A stretch of DNA of 64,000 bases from Anaeroplasma bactoclasticum (GCF_003550015.1 NZ_QXEV01000006.1:31430-95429); one strand, 5' to 3'; counted from the first letter of the stretch, positions 43,947 to 53,458 are shown. Numbers and translations: made by a program. Notes: generated by a model not told the origin, from the sequence alone.

Positions 43947-44423
43947 ATGACAATATATGATATTAAGGTAGTAGATAATAAAGGTGAAGAAAAAACATTA
44001 GAGGAGTATAAGGGTAAGGTATTATTGATTGTAAATACCGCAACTCATTGTGGTTTTACTCCACAATATAAGGGATTAGAGGAATTATATTTAAAATATA
44101 AGGATTTAGGTTTCCTAGTATTAGATTTCCCTTGTAATCAGTTTGCTCACCAAGCACCTGAATCCGATTCAGAAATTAATAGCTTTTGTGAAATGAGATA
44201 TAAAACTACATTTCCTAGATTTAAAAAGATTGATGTGAATGGTAAGAATGAGCATGAATTATATAAATATATGAAGAATTTTAATGATGGTAAGTTTAAA
44301 GGAAACATTAAATGGAATTTCTCTAAATTCTTAATAGATAGAGAAGGAAATGTTGTAGGAAGATTTGGATCTTTAAAATCTCCTAAGAAGCTAGAAGAGT
44401 CCATTGAAAAGGTATTAAAGTAA
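43947..44423 (+). CDS. Glutathione peroxidase-family thiol peroxidase
   Basis: 158 residues from ATG 43947 (AAAGGAAG upstream). Active-site Cys in NTATHCGFTPQYKGLEELY (C35), Gln in FPCNQF and Trp in KWNFSKF complete the triad. Uses Cys, not selenocysteine, so most likely a thioredoxin-linked peroxidase that reduces H2O2 or organic peroxides. Confidence 0.92.
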   Translation: MTIYDIKVVDNKGEEKTLEEYKGKVLLIVNTATHCGFTPQYKGLEELYLKYKDLGFLVLDFPCNQFAHQAPESDSEINSFCEMRYKTTFPRFKKIDVNGKNEHELYKYMKNFNDGKFKGNIKWNFSKFLIDREGNVVGRFGSLKSPKKLEESIEKVLK

Positions 44424-44503
44424 TTATAAGAATTTATATATTTTTAATAATAAATTATATTGAAATAGGCAATGTTTTGTAATATAATATTTCCGGTGAT
44501 AAT

Positions 44504-45115
44504 ATGTTAGAAGCAATTAAAAGCTCATTTCAGAATTTGACACCTATATTATGGGTATCTCAAATCTGTGGACTTATAGGGTTAATTATTATTTGTATTT
44601 CCTATTTATTCAAAAAGAAAACATTTCTTATAATAGCTACATTTTCTTTTATATTCTTTATATTAGAACAGGTATTTGCATACCTTTGGAGTAATCTAAT
44701 CGTATCTAGCGTATGCTTTATTAGAAATATATTAATGGTATATTTCTTATGTAAAAAGAATAAAGAATTACCAAAGTATATGGTATTTGGATTAATTGGA
44801 ATCATGTGGGTTTTAATCATTCTTTATTTAGCTTATAGTAGTAGCTTTGATAAATGGGATAATTATTTACCTCCTCTAATCGTTACTATGTCAACGATAA
44901 CTCAAAATAATAAAAAAGAGCTTGTTGTTAAAATTGGTGCATTACTCCATGAGAGTGGATTCTTAGTATATTACATGGTTTATCGTTTACCATTTTCGAT
45001 ATTAAGACAGGGAATTTTAGTTTTCGCATGCTTAGTTGGAATTACAATATTAATTATTAATATGATTAAATCAAAGAATAAGAATGATTTAAATACGAAT
45101 GAAGGACTCGATTGA
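44504..45115 (+). CDS. YgjV-like integral membrane protein
   Basis: 203 residues, six or so membrane helices from near residue 17 on, ending in a charged tail. SQICGLIGLIIICISYLFKK and SVCFIRNILMVYFL resemble the YgjV family (about 180 residues, function unknown). GGTGAT precedes the ATG; a terminator overlaps its stop. Confidence 0.65.
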   Translation: MLEAIKSSFQNLTPILWVSQICGLIGLIIICISYLFKKKTFLIIATFSFIFFILEQVFAYLWSNLIVSSVCFIRNILMVYFLCKKNKELPKYMVFGLIGIMWVLIILYLAYSSSFDKWDNYLPPLIVTMSTITQNNKKELVVKIGALLHESGFLVYYMVYRLPFSILRQGILVFACLVGITILIINMIKSKNKNDLNTNEGLD

Positions 45116-45124
45116 GTCCTTTTT
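45102..45124 (+). terminator. Intrinsic terminator after the YgjV-like gene
   Basis: AAGGACTC (45102-45109) pairs with GAGTCCTT (45114-45121), loop GATT, then T. Confidence 0.85.
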
Positions 45125-45153
45125 AATTTTATAAAAAATTTTAAAAATTGTTA

Positions 45154-45208
45154 TTGACAATTCCTAAATTTGATTTATAATATAGCTAATCCTACTAAAT
45201 GAGTAGGA
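45154..45208 (+). promoter_or_regulatory. metY promoter with Rrf2-type operator
   Basis: TTGACA (45154-45159), 16 bp, TATAAT (45176-45181). The palindrome TCCTACT-AAATG-AGTAGGA (45190-45208) covers the transcription start; its right half recurs before the Rrf2 gene (AGTAGGAAT). I infer repression by that Rrf2 protein. Confidence 0.7.
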
Positions 45209-45238
45209 ATAATGGAATTTGAAAGGATTGGTGATATT

Positions 45239-45334
45239 ATGGCTATAATGAGTAGTCGATGTATGGGCTTAGCCCGGATGTATCATTTTTATATTAAAAA
45301 GAGAGCCACAATATCATGTTGGGCTCATAAATAA
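45239..45334 (+). CDS. 31-codon ORF in the metY leader
   Basis: MAIMSSRCMGLARMYHFYIK... to TAA 45332-45334, with GAAAGGATTGGTGAT before its ATG. It contains two Cys and four Met codons, lies between the operator and metY, and ends 20 bp before the metY start. GGGCTTAGCCC (45264-45274) can form a small hairpin inside it. Two uses are possible: a leader peptide sensing cysteine/methionine supply, or a small protein. There is no terminator-like hairpin before metY, so the mechanism is open. Confidence 0.5.
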   Translation: MAIMSSRCMGLARMYHFYIKKRATISCWAHK

Positions 45335-45354
45335 AAGGAAAGAGGAAACAATTA

Positions 45355-46644
45355 ATGAGCAAGAGAGATTATAAATTTGAAACTTTACAAATTCATGCAG
45401 GACAAGAAGAAGCTGATCCTGCAACAGGAGCTAGAGCAGTTCCGATTTATTTAACATCATCCTATGTATTTAATAATAGTAAGCATGCAGAGGATCGCTT
45501 TGGATTAAGAGATGCTGGAAACATCTATGGTAGACTTACAAACCCAACACAGTGTGTATTTGAAGAAAGAATTCGCCGTTTAGAAAATGGTAGTGGTGCA
45601 CTTGCGGTTGCAAGTGGTGCAGCAGCTATTACATATACTATTTTAGGCTTAGCATTCGCTGGAGACCATATAGTAGCATTAAATAATATTTATGGTGGTT
45701 CTATTAACTTATTCCAGCATACATTACCTAATTATGGTATTTCAACTACATTTGTGAATACAAATTTAGTAGAAATAGAGTCGGCAATCAAGGATAACAC
45801 TAAGGCAATTTTTATTGAGGCCTTAGGTAATCCTAATTCCGATGTTGTAGATATTGAAGCTATTGCAAATATTGCCCACAAGCATAATATTCCACTTGTA
45901 GTGGATGCAACATTTGCAACACCATATCTTTTAAGACCAATTGATTTTGGTGCTGATATTGTAGTTCATTCTGCAACAAAGTTTATTACAGGCCATGGAA
46001 CTGGTCTTGGTGGAGTTATAGTTGAGGGGGGCAAATTTGATTGGAGAAAGAGTGGTAAGTTTAAGCATTTAGTTGAACCAAATGTATCTTATCATGGCGT
46101 GTCATTTTATGATGCGGTAGGTCCACAGGCATTTGTAACTTATGTAAGAGCTATTTTATTAAGAGATACAGGTGCATCTATTTCTCCAGTAAATGCGTTT
46201 ATAGCACTTCAGGGATTAGAAACATTATCCTTAAGAATTGAAAGACATGTAGAAAATGCATTAAAGGTTGTTGAATTCTTGAATTCTAATCCAAATGTAG
46301 AGAAGGTTCATCACCCATCTGTATCTAATGATCCTATTCAAAAGGAATTATATAAGAAATATTTTCCAAATGGTGGAGGCTCAATTTTCACATTTGAAAT
46401 TAAGGGTGATGAGGCAAAGGCAAAAGCTTTCATTGACAATTTAAAGATATTCTCATTACTTGCGAATGTAGGAGATGTAAAATCATTAGTTATTCATCCT
46501 GCATCTACAACGCATTCAGAAATGAATGATCTAGAGCTTAAGGCATCCGGTATTTATAGAAATACCATTCGCTTAAGCATTGGTATTGAGCATATTGATG
46601 ATATTATAGATGATTTAAAAGAAGCATTTCGTGCAATTGAATAA
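45355..46644 (+). CDS. metY: O-acetylhomoserine aminocarboxypropyltransferase / sulfhydrylase
   Basis: 429 residues, PLP fold type I. ETLQIHAGQEEADPATGARA start, YGRLTNPT, and the PLP Lys in VVHSATKFITGHGTGLGG (Lys about 208). Length and the TGARAVPIY segment fit MetY rather than CGS/CBL. It makes homocysteine from O-acetylhomoserine and sulfide. GGAAAGAGG before the ATG. Confidence 0.92.
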   Translation: MSKRDYKFETLQIHAGQEEADPATGARAVPIYLTSSYVFNNSKHAEDRFGLRDAGNIYGRLTNPTQCVFEERIRRLENGSGALAVASGAAAITYTILGLAFAGDHIVALNNIYGGSINLFQHTLPNYGISTTFVNTNLVEIESAIKDNTKAIFIEALGNPNSDVVDIEAIANIAHKHNIPLVVDATFATPYLLRPIDFGADIVVHSATKFITGHGTGLGGVIVEGGKFDWRKSGKFKHLVEPNVSYHGVSFYDAVGPQAFVTYVRAILLRDTGASISPVNAFIALQGLETLSLRIERHVENALKVVEFLNSNPNVEKVHHPSVSNDPIQKELYKKYFPNGGGSIFTFEIKGDEAKAKAFIDNLKIFSLLANVGDVKSLVIHPASTTHSEMNDLELKASGIYRNTIRLSIGIEHIDDIIDDLKEAFRAIE

Positions 46645-46666
46645 TCTTGTATAAAGATGCCTTCAA

Positions 46667-46699
46667 TGATATAATAAAATCTAGTATTTTAGTAGGAAT
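46667..46699 (+). promoter_or_regulatory. Promoter and operator half-site of the Rrf2 gene
   Basis: Extended -10 TGATATAAT (46667-46675), then CTAGTATTTTAGTAGGAAT (46681-46699), which ends in the same AGTAGGAAT as the metY operator. Confidence 0.65.
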
Positions 46700-46711
46700 G
46701 GGGGTATATAA

Positions 46712-47146
46712 ATGATTTCTACAAAAGGAAGATACGCACTGCGATTAATGATAGATATAGCCGCTTATTCAAATGGTGGAGTTGTATCATTAAAGGATTC
46801 ATCAAAACGTCAAGATATTTCAATTAAATATTTAGAACAGGTTGTAGCATTATTAACAAGAGGTGGCTTACTTATTAGTGTAAGAGGCAATAATGGAGGC
46901 TATAGGTTAACAAAACGTCCAGAGGAATATACAGCTGGTGAAATCTTAAGATGTGCAGAAGGTACATTAGCCCCTGTTGCTTGCTTACAGTGTAATAAAG
47001 TCATATGCGATAGAGCTGAGATTTGTGCGACTATCGATTTTTGGAAAGGCTTTAATGAGGTTATCACCAACTATGTTGATAGTGTGACATTAGATGATTT
47101 AGCAAAAAAAGAGAAAGGTAAAATAGGAAACGATTATTCCATATAA
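46712..47146 (+). CDS. Rrf2-family regulator of sulfur genes (CymR/IscR type)
   Basis: 144 residues. Winged helix at the N-terminus (STKGRYALRLMIDIA, VSLKDSSKRQDISIKYLEQV, RGNNGGYRL). Cys at 81, 91, 94, 99 and 105 (CLQCNKVICDRAEIC) could hold an Fe-S cluster as in IscR, whereas classic CymR lacks them. Flanked by metY and cysK, so it should sense cysteine or Fe-S status and control both. GGGGG ribosome site. The operator match supports autoregulation. Confidence 0.85.
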   Translation: MISTKGRYALRLMIDIAAYSNGGVVSLKDSSKRQDISIKYLEQVVALLTRGGLLISVRGNNGGYRLTKRPEEYTAGEILRCAEGTLAPVACLQCNKVICDRAEICATIDFWKGFNEVITNYVDSVTLDDLAKKEKGKIGNDYSI

Positions 47147-47163
47147 AAAAGAGGTAAAAAAAC

Positions 47164-48093
47164 ATGAGTAATATTCATAAATCAATCACAGAATTAGTAG
47201 GACATACTCCACTAGTTGAATTAGTTAATTTTAACAAGAATAATAATTTAGGCGGAACAGTTATTGCCAAAATTGAAGGCTTAAATCCTGCAGGATCTGT
47301 TAAGGATAGAATTGCAAAGGCAATTATTGAGGATTATGAGGCTAAGGGTATTTTAAAGGAAGGATCTACAATTATTGAGCCAACAAGTGGAAATACTGGT
47401 ATTGGTCTTGCAGCAATTAGTGCGGCTAAGGGATATCGTTTGATTATTACCTTACCAGAAACAATGTCTGTGGAAAGAAGAAATTTAATTAAGGCATATG
47501 GTGCAGAGCTTGTGTTAACTGATGGATCAAAGGGAATGAAGGGTGCAATTGCAAAGGCAGAAGAATTAAATAAGGAAATTCCTAATTCTATTATTGCAGG
47601 TCAGTTTGTTAATCCAGCAAACCCTAAGGCACATTTTTTAACTACAGGTCCAGAAATTTGGGAAGATACAGATGGTAATGTCGATATCTTTGTTGCAGGT
47701 ATTGGTACTGGTGGAACAATCTCTGGTACAGGTGAATACCTTAAGAGCAAGAATCCTAATGTTAAAATTGTAGCTGTTGAACCAGAATCTTCACCAGTAT
47801 TATCTAAAGGAGTTGCCGGCCCACACAAGATTCAGGGTATTGGTGCAGGATTTGTTCCTGATACATTAAATACTAAAATTTATGATGAAATTATTACTGT
47901 TTCTAATGAGGATGCATTTAAAACAGGTGCAGAGGTTGTTAAGAGTGATGGTGTATTCATTGGTATTTCATCTGGTGCAGCATTATATGCAGCTAAGCTA
48001 TTAGCACAAAGAGAAGAAAATAAGGGTAAGAAGATTGTAGTATTATTACCAGACAATGGTGATAGATACTTATCCACACCATTATTTAACTAA
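47164..48093 (+). CDS. cysK: Cysteine synthase A (O-acetylserine sulfhydrylase)
   Basis: 309 residues, PLP fold type II. PLP Lys in NPAGSVKDR (K47), [10 protein letters not shown] phosphate loop, and [16 protein letters not shown]. It makes cysteine from O-acetylserine and sulfide. 17 bp after the Rrf2 gene; same transcript. Confidence 0.94.
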   Translation: MSNIHKSITELVGHTPLVELVNFNKNNNLGGTVIAKIEGLNPAGSVKDRIAKAIIEDYEAKGILKEGSTIIEPTSGNTGIGLAAISAAKGYRLIITLPETMSVERRNLIKAYGAELVLTDGSKGMKGAIAKAEELNKEIPNSIIAGQFVNPANPKAHFLTTGPEIWEDTDGNVDIFVAGIGTGGTISGTGEYLKSKNPNVKIVAVEPESSPVLSKGVAGPHKIQGIGAGFVPDTLNTKIYDEIITVSNEDAFKTGAEVVKSDGVFIGISSGAALYAAKLLAQREENKGKKIVVLLPDNGDRYLSTPLFN

Positions 48094-48415
48094 ATATCGG
48101 CCTTTCTAAAATTTGAGGTTGGGCAAGGGTTAATTGAATTGGCATGAATCTTGTATTGTAAATATTTAGTATCATATTTAAGTTCTTCACTAATAAGTTC
48201 AAGCCTTTCATCTTTTAATTCCTCGGTATAGGGATTATAATACAATATGAAAAACTGTAAAAGTTATTTGCTAAGAACATTATAAAACCAGGAGGTTTTT
48301 CTTTTCAATTGTACCAACCACATATTTTAAGGGATGGGAAACTACCTACCAACCACAAAATGGAAGAGGTAACAACCAACCAACCTTATATTTTAAAGAA
48401 CCAAATATCCCCTAT
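48094..48415. other. Gene-free stretch after cysK
   Basis: No open frame with a ribosome site. It holds CCAACCAAC-like repeats (AACCAACC several times around 48320-48390) and AGGAGG at 48291-48296 without a following gene. It looks like decayed DNA. Confidence 0.5.
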
Positions 48416-48441
48416 GGAGTTCGAAGAGAACTCCTTTTTTT
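48416..48441 (+). terminator. Intrinsic terminator after the gene-free stretch
   Basis: GGAGTTC (48416-48422) pairs with GAACTCC (48428-48434), then seven T. Confidence 0.85.
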
Positions 48442-48508
48442 CATATTTAAACTTCTATATAACATTTGGTATAAAGAAGTTGAAAAGAAGATGTGTTTTC
48501 TAATCATT

Positions 48509-48562
48509 TTTAAAGAAAAAGCTATCAGGTTTAAAGAAAAAGCTATCAGGAAAACTGATAGC
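48509..48562 (-). terminator. GH3 terminator with a duplicated arm
   Basis: On the minus strand GCTATCAG (48555-48562 complement) pairs with CTGATAGC (48542-48549) and is followed by TTTTTC. The 21-bp unit 48509-48529 is repeated exactly at 48530-48550, so a second copy of one arm and its U tract lies downstream. Confidence 0.85.
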
Positions 48563-48570
48563 AATTTCAT

Positions 48571-51069
48571 TTATTTTCTTTCTATTAATGTATTATGTAA
48601 TAACATAATTTGGATTAGCCTTTGGGCTCTTTCTTTTGCTATATCTAAAGATAACTGTTTAGAGGCTAATGCTTTTTGAATAGCTTTTCTTTGCTTATTA
48701 TTTCCAGCCATTAAAATATTAATACCTGAATCAATGCTTCTATCAGCCTCTAGTCCTTCATGGGATTCATCCCAATCGGTTGTAACAAAGCCCTTAAATA
48801 GCCATTCATTTCTTAATACTTCAGTTAAGATGTCTTTATTTGCTCCACTCCAAATATCATTAATCTTATTATAAGAAGACATTACTCCTCTACATCTACC
48901 TTCTTTAATTGCAATACCAAAGCCCTTTAAATAGATTTCTCTTAATGCACGATTAGATACATAAGCAGAAGTCCATTTTCTTTCATTTTCTTGATTATTG
49001 CAAGCAAAGTGCTTAATTGTACAATAGCATCCTCTATGAGCTTGTACACCCATAACAATGGCTTTAGCCATTTTACCTGAAAGAAGAGGATCTTCAGAAA
49101 AATATTCAAAGTTTCTTCCACAAAGTGGATTTCTATGAATATTCATTCCAGGAGCTAACCATACAGTTACTCCATACTCTTCCATTTCTTTACCTACTGC
49201 GTCTCCAAGCTTACCTAGTAGCTTTTCACTCCATGTTTGAGCTAAGCTACAACCTGTAGGGAAAGCAGTAGTATAGCAATAAAGTGGAGTACCCTTGTTG
49301 ATTTTAGAATTACCTAATAATCTTACAATCTTAGGGAAATAATTAAACATTTCCATGCCTGGATCTACATATTTAATAGATTTTGCATTTTTCTTAACAA
49401 TGGAAGTTTTGCATAATCTTAATCCTGCAGGTCCATCTACAAACGCAAAGCTCTTTAATCCTATTTTAGTAAGCTTATTTGTCATATGTCCTGCAGCACC
49501 AGGTACTATGACATCATGAGGCTTTGGAATAGCAATATCCATTCCGCCATCTCCAACAAGTAATAAGGATAAATCCTTAATAGATAGCTTATCTACAATT
49601 TTTTTAGCCTCCATTTCATATTCATCCATAGGATTTTCTGGAGCATCCTCTGTAATAAGCTCTTTAATTTCTTCAGGCTTAATATTTTCTTTATCTAAGG
49701 TTAATATTAAATTATCTGGAATTAATATATCCTTCTTTGGAAAATCTGGTTCTAATAGATTTATTTTTTTATTTAATGGACATATTGGCTTATGATTTGC
49801 AAGTATGATATCCTCATCTAAATCAAATCCTGCAATTAAGCTTCTCTTATCCGAGGATTGACCAATATATAATACATATCTACCCTTTTCAAGTAAAGTA
49901 GTATTAGACTCTGGATCATAGCTTGCAAGATAATGATATGGTATAGACATCGATAGAAGTGTTTCTTGATCTGGAACTAACAGCTTGGATTTTGTAAATC
50001 CAATTAAGCTAAATGCAGGCTGCTTTAATTTTCCTTCTGGTAAGGATGCATAAATTTGAAGTACACATTTACCCTTAAAATTGCCAAAATTCTTTAGCTT
50101 AACAAAGATTTTAATTTCATCTTGTAAATCAACCTTTGTTGCAATTTTAAAGCCAGTATAGGATAGACCATATCCAAATGCGTATCTTACTTTCTTTCTA
50201 AATCTTTCATAATAACGATATCCTACATAAATATCTTCTGAATATTCCTCTTCCTTTTCATTACCATTTAAATAAGAATAGTTTTCACCAAATGGAATAT
50301 CCTTATAAGACATAGGCCATGTATCTGCAAGGTGTCCGGATGGAGTAATTGCACCAGAAATAATATCAGCAAGTGCATTACCGCCTTCTTCTCCAAGCAT
50401 ACCTGTAAAAATTAAGCCAGATAATGTTATATCATCTAAAGGGGATAAATCTATCATACCACCAGCATTGATGATTAAAATGACATCCTTATATGTACTT
50501 GCAAGATAATGAATATCTTCATTTTCTTGTTTAGATAATAAGAAGTCTCCTTCTATAAGCTTTCTATCGGCACCCTCTCCACTCATTCTAGATAATACAT
50601 AAATAGCTATATCCGTATCTTGCTTTTCTCTATTAACAATAAATTCAATATCATGGTAGCCTGTTTCTATATTTGCCATGGATATCTCTTTAAAGGAGAA
50701 GAAACCAGCTTTTTTTCTTTTTTCTTCCATGTATTTCTTTTTAGCTTCCATAGCCTTTAATCTATATTCTTCAAGCTCAGAAGCATTACAAATAGTATAT
50801 CCTTGGTATCTTAGGCCATCTAAAATAGATACAGAATATCTTTCGTTAACCTCACCAGAACCAGACCCACCCTTAATGGTATTTGTAGCACCTATTCCAT
50901 ATAGTGCAATCTTAGATTCCTTTTCAATTGGGAGTACACCATTATTCTCTAAAAGGACAATACTTTCTGTTGCTATTCTTTTCGCTAATGCTCTATTATT
51001 GATTTCAAGTTCATTAGCTTCCTCCTTTAAATGAGCATGGGTGTAAATATTTTCTACCTTTTTTAACAT
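48571..51069 (-). CDS. Glycoside hydrolase family 3 enzyme, permuted domains
   Basis: 832 residues. The order is reversed from common GH3 enzymes: the GH3 C-terminal alpha/beta domain comes first (about 20-300; ESIVLLENNGVLPI, GSGSGEVN), a fibronectin-III-like domain follows (about 310-400), and the TIM-barrel catalytic domain is last (about 480-830). The nucleophile is the second Asp of TTDWDESHEG (about 764-766). It also has KHFACNNQE. This permuted type is known from Ruminococcus beta-glucosidases. No signal peptide, so it acts inside the cell on imported disaccharides or glycosides. AGGGGA before ATG. Confidence 0.9.
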   Translation of the reverse strand: MLKKVENIYTHAHLKEEANELEINNRALAKRIATESIVLLENNGVLPIEKESKIALYGIGATNTIKGGSGSGEVNERYSVSILDGLRYQGYTICNASELEEYRLKAMEAKKKYMEEKRKKAGFFSFKEISMANIETGYHDIEFIVNREKQDTDIAIYVLSRMSGEGADRKLIEGDFLLSKQENEDIHYLASTYKDVILIINAGGMIDLSPLDDITLSGLIFTGMLGEEGGNALADIISGAITPSGHLADTWPMSYKDIPFGENYSYLNGNEKEEEYSEDIYVGYRYYERFRKKVRYAFGYGLSYTGFKIATKVDLQDEIKIFVKLKNFGNFKGKCVLQIYASLPEGKLKQPAFSLIGFTKSKLLVPDQETLLSMSIPYHYLASYDPESNTTLLEKGRYVLYIGQSSDKRSLIAGFDLDEDIILANHKPICPLNKKINLLEPDFPKKDILIPDNLILTLDKENIKPEEIKELITEDAPENPMDEYEMEAKKIVDKLSIKDLSLLLVGDGGMDIAIPKPHDVIVPGAAGHMTNKLTKIGLKSFAFVDGPAGLRLCKTSIVKKNAKSIKYVDPGMEMFNYFPKIVRLLGNSKINKGTPLYCYTTAFPTGCSLAQTWSEKLLGKLGDAVGKEMEEYGVTVWLAPGMNIHRNPLCGRNFEYFSEDPLLSGKMAKAIVMGVQAHRGCYCTIKHFACNNQENERKWTSAYVSNRALREIYLKGFGIAIKEGRCRGVMSSYNKINDIWSGANKDILTEVLRNEWLFKGFVTTDWDESHEGLEADRSIDSGINILMAGNNKQRKAIQKALASKQLSLDIAKERAQRLIQIMLLHNTLIERK

Positions 51070-51267
51070 AGGATTTCCCCTCCTAAATCGATTTCTACTA
51101 ATTAAAGAATACCATTTTTTATCTTTTCTTTCTACAATAATGAAAAAATTATAATTAATTTTTGAAAAAAATAAAATTGAAAGTCATATTTATTGAATAA
51201 GGGAAAATTGTTTTGTATAATGAAATTAGAAAAAACGATGAAAATATTTAAATATTTAGGAGGCATT

Positions 51268-51888
51268 ATGGATAATAGAGCATTATTTAGTTTAAGTTAT
51301 GGTGTATTTGTTTTAGCTACAAGAGCAAACGGTAAAATGAATGGTTGTATAACAAATACTTGTATTCAGGTTGCATCAAATCCAAATAAAATTGCGATTG
51401 CTGTAATAAATCAAAATCTTACCTGTGAAATGATAAAAGAAAGTAAGGTATTTACTATTTCTATTCTAGAAGAAAAAACAACCTATGATACGATTAAATA
51501 TTATGGTATGCAATCTGGTAGAGATATCGATAAATTCTTTGGTGATAATTTAAAAATTAATGGTATCGATGTACCATATCTATCCTGGTCAACTTGTAGT
51601 GTTCTTGCAGCTCATGTTGTGGAATCTCATGATTTAGGTTCCCATACCTTATTTATTGCAGAATTAGATGACGCATTTAAATTAAATGATAATCCACCAT
51701 TAACTTATGATTACTATCATAAGAATATAAAACCAAAGCCAGAACCATTACCAGGAGATAAAAAGATTATTGGCTGGAGATGTAAAATTTGTGGATTCGT
51801 TTATGAGGGTGAAGTATTACCAGAAGAATATCTTTGTCCTTTATGTGGACATGATGCATCGGATTTTGAACCAATCTTTGAATCTTAA
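51268..51888 (+). CDS. Flavin reductase-rubredoxin fusion
   Basis: 206 residues from ATG 51268 (TTAGGAGG). Residues 1-155 form an FMN-binding split barrel (SYGVFVLATRANGKMNGCITNT in short); residues about 165-206 are a rubredoxin (CKICGFVYEG and CPLCG hold iron). Known in anaerobes as high-molecular-weight rubredoxin, passing NAD(P)H electrons to flavodiiron or peroxide-reducing proteins. Suggests an anaerobic, oxygen-defended cell. Confidence 0.9.
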   Translation: MDNRALFSLSYGVFVLATRANGKMNGCITNTCIQVASNPNKIAIAVINQNLTCEMIKESKVFTISILEEKTTYDTIKYYGMQSGRDIDKFFGDNLKINGIDVPYLSWSTCSVLAAHVVESHDLGSHTLFIAELDDAFKLNDNPPLTYDYYHKNIKPKPEPLPGDKKIIGWRCKICGFVYEGEVLPEEYLCPLCGHDASDFEPIFES

Positions 51889-51891
51889 ATT

Positions 51892-51914
51892 AGGCGCATA
51901 AGCGCCTTTTTTTT
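51892..51914 (+). terminator. Intrinsic terminator
   Basis: AGGCGC (51892-51897) pairs with GCGCCT (51902-51907), then eight T. Confidence 0.9.
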
Positions 51915-51941
51915 CTTTTTTCTTCCATTATTATAAAACAA

Positions 51942-51950
51942 TGATATAAT
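51942..51950 (+). promoter_or_regulatory. Extended -10 promoter of the 51981 gene
   Basis: TGATATAAT; no strong -35. Confidence 0.6.
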
Positions 51951-51980
51951 GTTATTAATAAATGAGTTGAGGTAAGTTAT

Positions 51981-52424
51981 ATGTCAGAATTAGAAGTATT
52001 TGCAAAAGAATTAAAACAATATTTGGCTATTGGTGGAGAAAAGAGAACCTTATACGGAAAAAATCTATATATTTCCTATCAGTCTCAAGCAAAGGAAATG
52101 GGACTTTCAAGTCTTCAAACACAAAAGATGCTTGAAAGATTAGTTTCTTATGTAAGTGCATCCGATGGTCAAATTAATAGAAGTGAATATGAATTTTGTA
52201 ATAACGCATTATTCACTGTAACAGCAGATGAATTTTTAGAAATGTGTAGAAAGAATATGATGCCAACTGAGGTTACTGCTTTAAGAGAATTTGCTCATAA
52301 GTCCTTCCAAAAATATGGTCATAAGAGTTCATTATATATCCTTGCATTATTTATTATTTCTGCAAATAATGAAGCAACAATAGATGAACAAAAGAAGATT
52401 TGTTCCTTATTTGGTTTAATTTAA
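51981..52424 (+). CDS. Small helical protein, unknown
   Basis: 147 residues, mostly helical. Two similar stretches (VSASDGQINRSEYEFCNNALF and IISANNEATIDEQKKICSLF) resemble the acidic TerB-like repeat loosely; no firm family. Single gene with its own promoter and terminator. Confidence 0.65.
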   Translation: MSELEVFAKELKQYLAIGGEKRTLYGKNLYISYQSQAKEMGLSSLQTQKMLERLVSYVSASDGQINRSEYEFCNNALFTVTADEFLEMCRKNMMPTEVTALREFAHKSFQKYGHKSSLYILALFIISANNEATIDEQKKICSLFGLI

Positions 52425-52430
52425 AAGATG

Positions 52431-52455
52431 GTCCACAACGGTGTTGTGGACTTTT
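52431..52455 (+). terminator. Intrinsic terminator
   Basis: GTCCACAAC (52431-52439) pairs with GTTGTGGAC (52443-52451), then TTTT. Confidence 0.88.
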
Positions 52456-52507
52456 CATTTCTTATATAGTAAAATATATAAGAATTATAAATTAGGAGAT
52501 TTTTTAT

Positions 52508-53458
52508 ATGAAAAAAGTACTTAAGCTTATTTTCATGTTCATAGGATTATTACCACTATTAGCCTCTTGTAGTCAAAGAAGAGTCGTTAGTGGTAGTGGA
52601 GATATTATCACAAGTGAGTTTTTACCTCAAAGTGAAATCGATAGTATAAGAATATCCAATATTCGTATGGTTAAGGGCTCTTATATAGTTCCAATTGATG
52701 TTGAAATAAAATCAGGGGAAAAGAATATTTCCTTTGTTGGTCAAAAGAAAATATTAGATGATTTATCTATCCAAGTATCCTTTAATACTTTAATCATTTC
52801 AGGAGATTCCAATACGAATTATATTACAGATTCATTAAAGGTTTTAGTTACAGGATATCCACTATCTAGTCTTGACTTTGAATTATCAAATGTAACTATT
52901 GATTCTTTATCCTTAAATCAAAACCCAAATATTAATTTAGATTATGCATCTATATTAACAATGGATTCCTTTGAAGGAAAAAGCTTTACTGCATCCTTAG
53001 GCTCTAATTCAACTCTTAATGCAAATAAGATATCCTTATCCTCATCCATTTATCTTTCCTTAAAGGAAGAATCAAATGTAGATATAAAATCCTTAGAATC
53101 ACAGGATGCAAGATTTACTTTAAATGGTTCATCCATAGCTACTATTTATTCTAAAGGCATTTTAAATTCTATATTTACAATGAATGATGGATGTATTTTA
53201 AATATCTCTGGTAAAACTACTGCAGTAGATTTGGTTATGACAAATGCTAAATACTATGGTAAGCAGTGTCTATCTGATGAAATGGCTATTAATATAGGAT
53301 ATGGTGAATCAGAGGTTGAAACAAGCACTATAAATTCTATTTCTGTAAATTCCGTAATTGGTGATTGTAAAGTAACATATTTTGGCTATAATCCAGTAAT
53401 TACAAAAACGAATATATCTGGTGATTTAGAAATTATTAATGGAGATGAGGGACAATAG
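52508..53458 (+). CDS. DUF2807-type lipoprotein
   Basis: 316 residues. Signal peptide with lipobox LLASC (Cys about 21). The mature start VVSGSGDIITSEF and long beta-helix repeats (LDFELSNVTIDSLSL) match the DUF2807 head-GIN family of surface lipoproteins. Anchored outside the membrane; role unknown, maybe adhesion or stress sensing. AGGAG precedes the ATG. Confidence 0.8.
   Translation: MKKVLKLIFMFIGLLPLLASCSQRRVVSGSGDIITSEFLPQSEIDSIRISNIRMVKGSYIVPIDVEIKSGEKNISFVGQKKILDDLSIQVSFNTLIISGDSNTNYITDSLKVLVTGYPLSSLDFELSNVTIDSLSLNQNPNINLDYASILTMDSFEGKSFTASLGSNSTLNANKISLSSSIYLSLKEESNVDIKSLESQDARFTLNGSSIATIYSKGILNSIFTMNDGCILNISGKTTAVDLVMTNAKYYGKQCLSDEMAINIGYGESEVETSTINSISVNSVIGDCKVTYFGYNPVITKTNISGDLEIINGDEGQ

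Noticed and set aside
43947..44423. Selenocysteine glutathione peroxidase
   Set aside because: The active-site codon is TGT (Cys), with no in-frame TGA.
45130..45354. SAM or T-box riboswitch before metY
   Set aside because: The leader is short, lacks the known conserved blocks and has no terminator/antiterminator pair.
48309..48503. 64-codon frame after cysK
   Set aside because: Low-complexity translation (NQPYILKNQ), runs through a strong terminator, no ribosome site match to a family.
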